The notes beneath the pieces are model-generated. The model did not search any database. It was not told the origin of the DNA and worked only from the letters and a program-made list of their open reading frames with translations. Made by a program: the position numbers and the translations under genes. Source: Candidatus Gracilibacteria bacterium CG2_30_37_12 (lineage in GTDB: Bacteria > Patescibacteriota > Gracilibacteria > BD1-5 > UBA2023). Taken from it: a DNA stretch of 8,852 bases. Positions 5,434 to 8,852 of this stretch are shown one piece after another (positions within the stretch are counted from its first letter, which is position 1; each line of letters opens with the position of its first letter). The DNA is taken from NCBI GenBank assembly GCA_001873165.1, contig MNYO01000029.1, forward strand, positions 1-8,852. Direction: 5' to 3'.

Positions 5434-7569
5434 ATGTCCATATACCAAACTATCAAGAAATATTTTCTCTTTCTTTCCATTTTTCTTGTTTTTATTATAA
5501 GTATTCACCTGATTTTTCTCTACCTCAGTGAAGATGCTGTGCGAAATCCTGTCGAAGGCGGAACAGTTAATATAGGAATTATTGGAACCGTCCCAAGTCT
5601 CAATCCCGCAGCGTATGGCACCGATCCTATTAGAGATTATTTACTCCGTTTTGTTTCGCGGTCTCTCCTCCGTTATAATATCCAAACCAAACAAATGGAG
5701 GGTGACATCGCCAATTGTAACCTCGGGAAGAATTTCTCCGAAATCAAATGTTACGTAAAAAAAGATCAGAAATGGAGCGACGGAACACCTATTACGACAG
5801 AGGACATTTTGGCAACGTATGATATGCTCCAAAACAATGATATCAATAAAACTGCTAAAAAAGTTTTGGAAAATATCACTATACAGGATCAAGGAGAATA
5901 TATCGAATTTACTGGGAAGGCAGATGTACTCGTCCTCGATATGCTCATCTATCCTATTATCCAGAAAGATGTAGTTGAGAAAATCAAAAATAATACTTTT
6001 ACCATAGGAGATAATCTTTCTGCTGGTGCCTATATCTTTGATAAAAGAGAAATGGATCCGAAGAGTAATAGTGAAAAGATGTCTTTCATACGAAATATTC
6101 AAAATACCAACACTCAAAATTATATCGGACGATATACTTTTAGTTTTTTCAATAATAAGAATGATCTTTTGGCTAATAAAAATAGTCTCAATATCGTATT
6201 TCCAAATAATACTATTGATTCTCTTTCGTCTGCTCGATTCGATGAATATAAATTCATATTTCCAGAATATATATCACTTTTCCTCAATGCGGACAAAGTA
6301 GATTCTGAACTTCGAAGTATTCTTCTTGGATCTCTTACGAAAGTGTCTTTTTCTTCGCTCAATGAAGCCACGGGAAAACTCCTCAAAAACCCATTTTTTA
6401 CCGATGAATCTATTCTCCCTGAAAATGGAGATACTACCAAGATGGAAGCTATTATGAAGCATCTCGGGTATGTTAAAAAAGAGGTTCTCCTATCAGAACA
6501 TACCGATGTAAAAACAGAAACAAAAGTAGTAAATACTGAAACGAGTAACTATCTTTTCAGTCCCAGTAATAAAAAATATATCGTGACGAAAGAAACCGAT
6601 ATTCTCCTTTCTGGAAATGCTCCATCGGGAGTAACTGGCGTATATATTAATGATTATCATCTCAAGAATTATTCTCCAAAAGAACAAAAATTCTACTATC
6701 GTGCCAAGACGGATATCGGGACGATGAAAGAAGGACTCAATACCTATAAAATAGCATTTGAAATAGCAGGAAAAAAAGTTACCAAGGAAACCATTTCCCT
6801 CTTTCTTGCAACGACCGATGAAGAAGTGGCCATACAAGAAAAAGCACATGCCGATAAACTTCAATCAGAAAAAACAAATACCCTTGCTCAAGAAGAGAAA
6901 AAAGTGGCCGACGACAAGAGTTTTGCTGAAAAAGTAAAACCACTCGATCCAGTATACTATTATAATAAGGATTTGAAGAAATTTTCCCTTCAAATTGCAT
7001 TTACCGAGCAAACTCCATATATGAAGACACTTGCTACAGAGCTGGCAAACCATATAAAAACGCTCGGAATCGATATACAGACTACCACCCTTACTACAGA
7101 AGATTTACAGACTATTATAACAAAAGGAGAAAAACAATATTCTATGATTCTTACTGGAATCAATCTCGGACTTTTTGATTATAATATCTTTCCATTCTTC
7201 CATTCCTGACAGGCAGAAAAAGGATTTAACTTTGCGAAACTCAAAAATATACCTCTCGATATCTTGCTGGAAAAACTCAAATCCAGCCAGTTAAATTCTG
7301 ATTCGTTGAAATTTATCCAATCACAGATACTAGAGATCCTCAAAAAAGAAAATGTATTTATGTCACTCTATAGCCCTTATAATACTCTATATCTCGACAA
7401 AACTCTCAAGCAAATCATTTCTGTACCAGTACTTCCGTATTCATCTTCTCTTTATGATATCAGTGAAAATATGTATGTAAAAGAGTCTCTTGATTTTAAA
7501 TGGAATAATAAAAATATGAGTGGATTTATTGACTGGGTAAAAAAACATTCTCCTTTTATATATGAATAA
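5434..7569 (+). CDS. Membrane-anchored ABC transporter solute-binding protein, family 5, with inserted Ig-like domain
   Basis: A 711-residue protein. Residues about 9-31 are a hydrophobic anchor without a lipobox Cys, so it is probably held by this helix rather than by lipid. The SBP_bac_5 (PF00496) fold starts at EGGTVNIGIIGTVPSLNP (about 41-58) and has the family signature WSDGTPITTEDILATYD at 114-130. Around 371-457 an Ig-like segment intervenes (ILLSGNAPSGVTGVYIN, then LKEGLNTYKIAFE), followed by a charged Lys/Glu/Ala-rich linker (about 458-505). The C-terminal half of the binding fold resumes at about 506. A UGA at residue 592 is Gly within FFHSGQAEKGFNF, the usual position of this family's F-x-S-x-Q motif; stopping there would cost 119 residues. 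Relatives (DppA/OppA) bind peptides; the ligand is unknown here. No permease or ATPase gene is in view. Longer than typical members (about 500-600). Confidence 0.88.
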
Positions 7570-8638
7570 AATTATGGAAAATATCGAACCTTCTCATGAA
7601 TCTTCTGGGGATATTCCGAAAATAAACATCCACCATCAAATTCAGGAAATCATCAACAGGGAAACTGTTCATGTTTGAGAAACTGTTCACTCAGAAATAG
7701 AAACGACAAAATCACAAGCTCTAAGAGAGGCTATCGTAGGTCCTGCCTGGGATCTTGTTATGCATACTTCTTTCCTGAAGAAATTCAATTTCTTCCCTTC
7801 CCTTCTCTCGACTATCTATCTCGGTTGCATCATACTGTATCAACTCGCTTTTGCCTACGTATATATATTTAAACTCAAAGATCAATTTTTTGCTCTTATT
7901 ATTCAGTGGGTTCATACTTCCTATTTTTGGCAAGTTCTTATTGCCCTTGCTATATGAGTAATCCTCTACTTATTCATCACACCAGTTGCAGAATGAGGAC
8001 TTATTTCTCTTATAGCAAAAAGAGAGGAAGAATCAAAAAATGGAATTAATACTGCTTGAGGGTTCGGATACGGAATCTCTCGAGGACTTATGAATTTCCT
8101 CCCGATTTTTGAGCTCAGCAATGCTCTCTCCATATTCAAACTTCTCTCTATCATTACTTTCTATATCTTTCTCCTACGAATATTTGGACAAGGTTACTTT
8201 GTGAGCATTACTATCATAATGACACTCTATCTGGGTTTTGCATTCCTTATAAATATCCTTTTTGCATATGCGAAATTTTTCATTATTTTTGAGAATAAAA
8301 AAGCTATTGAGTCACTCAGTCTTTCCGTCCAGATGGCACTCAGTAATTTGAGTATAACCTTTCATCTTTATTTTACACTTCTTTTCGTATATATTCGAAC
8401 GTTTATCACAGCTCTTATCTTCATAATCTTCCCATTTGTTATATCAGGACTCTTTACGTACGTGACAATTTCTCTATTGCAGCTTATTTCTATCGTAATA
8501 CTTTCTCTTCTATTTATCGTACTTCTTATATTTATCTCTCATCTCAACTCTGTATTGGAAATTTTTGTAGAAGCGATCTGGTATAATGCTTATAAAGAAA
8601 ATAAAAAGCATTTCCAAGCCAAAGAAAGCCATCATTAG
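7562..8638 (+). CDS. Polytopic membrane protein of unknown function
   Basis: A 358-residue protein with four UGA-encoded glycines (residues 39, 132, 145 and 166), which is why only its C-terminal part is open under the standard code. Residues 1-75 are hydrophilic with likely helical segments. About six to seven hydrophobic helices follow, starting at FPSLLSTIYLGCIILYQLAF (about 77-103), with a conserved-looking cytoplasmic or luminal stretch AEGGLISLI...GFGYGISRGLMNFLPIFE (about 143-183). The tail is His/Lys-rich (AKESHH). The overall shape resembles hypothetical membrane proteins of candidate phyla; no enzyme motif is seen. The start at 7562 overlaps the stop of the binding-protein gene by 8 bases (ATGAATAA); ATG at 7574, in the same frame and 4 bases after that stop, is the alternative. 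Co-transcription with the binding protein is very likely, so it may serve the same receptor (inference). Confidence 0.78.
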
Positions 8639-8724
8639 GATGATACTTTTCCTCTCTACAAAGGCAAAAGAAAGCAAACAATAATCGGTTCTTGAGAAAA
8701 ACAAAAAGAAAGTCCAAAAAAGTT

Positions 8725-8752
8725 TTGACAAAAACGTCTCTTTTTATACAAT
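8725..8752 (+). promoter_or_regulatory. Promoter of the tRNA-Gly gene
   Basis: A consensus -35 box TTGACA (8725-8730) and a -10 box TACAAT (8747-8752) with a 16-base spacer. Transcription would start near 8759, about 23 bases before the tRNA. It is the strongest sigma-70-type promoter in the window. Confidence 0.8.
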
Positions 8753-8781
8753 AGCCCTGCTTTTGTACGAGAGTATATTAT

Positions 8782-8852
8782 GCGGGTGTAGCTCAATGGC
8801 TAGAGTCCCTGCCTTCCAAGCAGACTGTTATGGGTTCGAGTCCCATCACCCG
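8782..8852 (+). tRNA. tRNA-Gly (UCC anticodon), 3' end cut by window edge
   Basis: Acceptor stem GCGGGTG pairs with CACCCG at the window edge (the last pairing base and discriminator are missing). The D arm is GCTC/GAGT, the anticodon loop CTTCCAA (anticodon TCC, positions 8815-8817), and the T arm GGGTTCGAGTCCC. The anticodon stem CCTGC/GCAGA has one C-A mismatch at its outer pair. It reads GGA and GGG glycine codons. It is not the UCA-anticodon tRNA-Gly needed for UGA, which must be encoded elsewhere. Confidence 0.93.

Noticed and set aside
5641..6117. Minus-strand open frame of 158 codons
   Set aside because: Antisense shadow of the binding-protein gene, which has clear family motifs.
8639..8724. 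Searched for a terminator or small gene between the membrane protein and the tRNA promoter
   Set aside because: Only A-rich sequence without a convincing stem or open frame was seen.

Overview
The window reads coherently only if UGA is translated as glycine (genetic code 25), while UAG and UAA act as stops. Established code-25 lineages are the candidate phyla Gracilibacteria (BD1-5) and Absconditabacteria (SR1), so this is most likely a genome fragment from one of them. The AT-rich composition, very small secreted pilin-like proteins and lack of Shine-Dalgarno sites fit. Under the standard code several genes are cut into pieces or vanish: a surface adhesin, a RelE/ParE-type toxin, a two-part pilin and a membrane protein.

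Positions 1-1606 (minus strand): a signal-peptide-bearing surface protein that ends in GLUG repeats. It is invisible under the standard code because it uses about 25 UGA codons. An in-frame TAG interrupts the first GLUG repeat, yet the same frame keeps coding recognisable GLUG repeats for about 160 more codons until a TAA. The gene therefore looks recently truncated, or carries an error or polymorphism. An imperfect palindrome lies beyond its end. Nothing convincing is seen in 1-90.

Positions 1620-4014 (minus strand): a run of four different small secreted proteins, each with a signal peptide, a variable ectodomain and two C-terminal hydrophobic helices separated by a short charged loop. They look like type IV secretion (VirB2/TrbC-like) pilins and end at a strong intrinsic terminator. 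Two of the gaps contain related hairpin-forming elements, one with a perfect 26-bp inverted repeat.

Positions 4015-4142 are a divergent control region. Positions 4143-4587 (plus strand) hold a toxin-antitoxin pair whose genes overlap by 8 bases. Positions 4672-5347 hold a small YvlD/holin-4-like membrane protein and SecG. Positions 5434-8638 hold a membrane-anchored family 5 solute-binding protein with an apparent Ig-like insertion, followed with an 8-base overlap by a polytopic membrane protein of unknown function. The window ends in a promoter and a nearly complete tRNA-Gly(UCC).

Taken together, this is a cell-surface locus of a reduced, probably host- or prey-associated bacterium: pilus subunits, an adhesin, a translocase subunit and a peptide-binding-type receptor.
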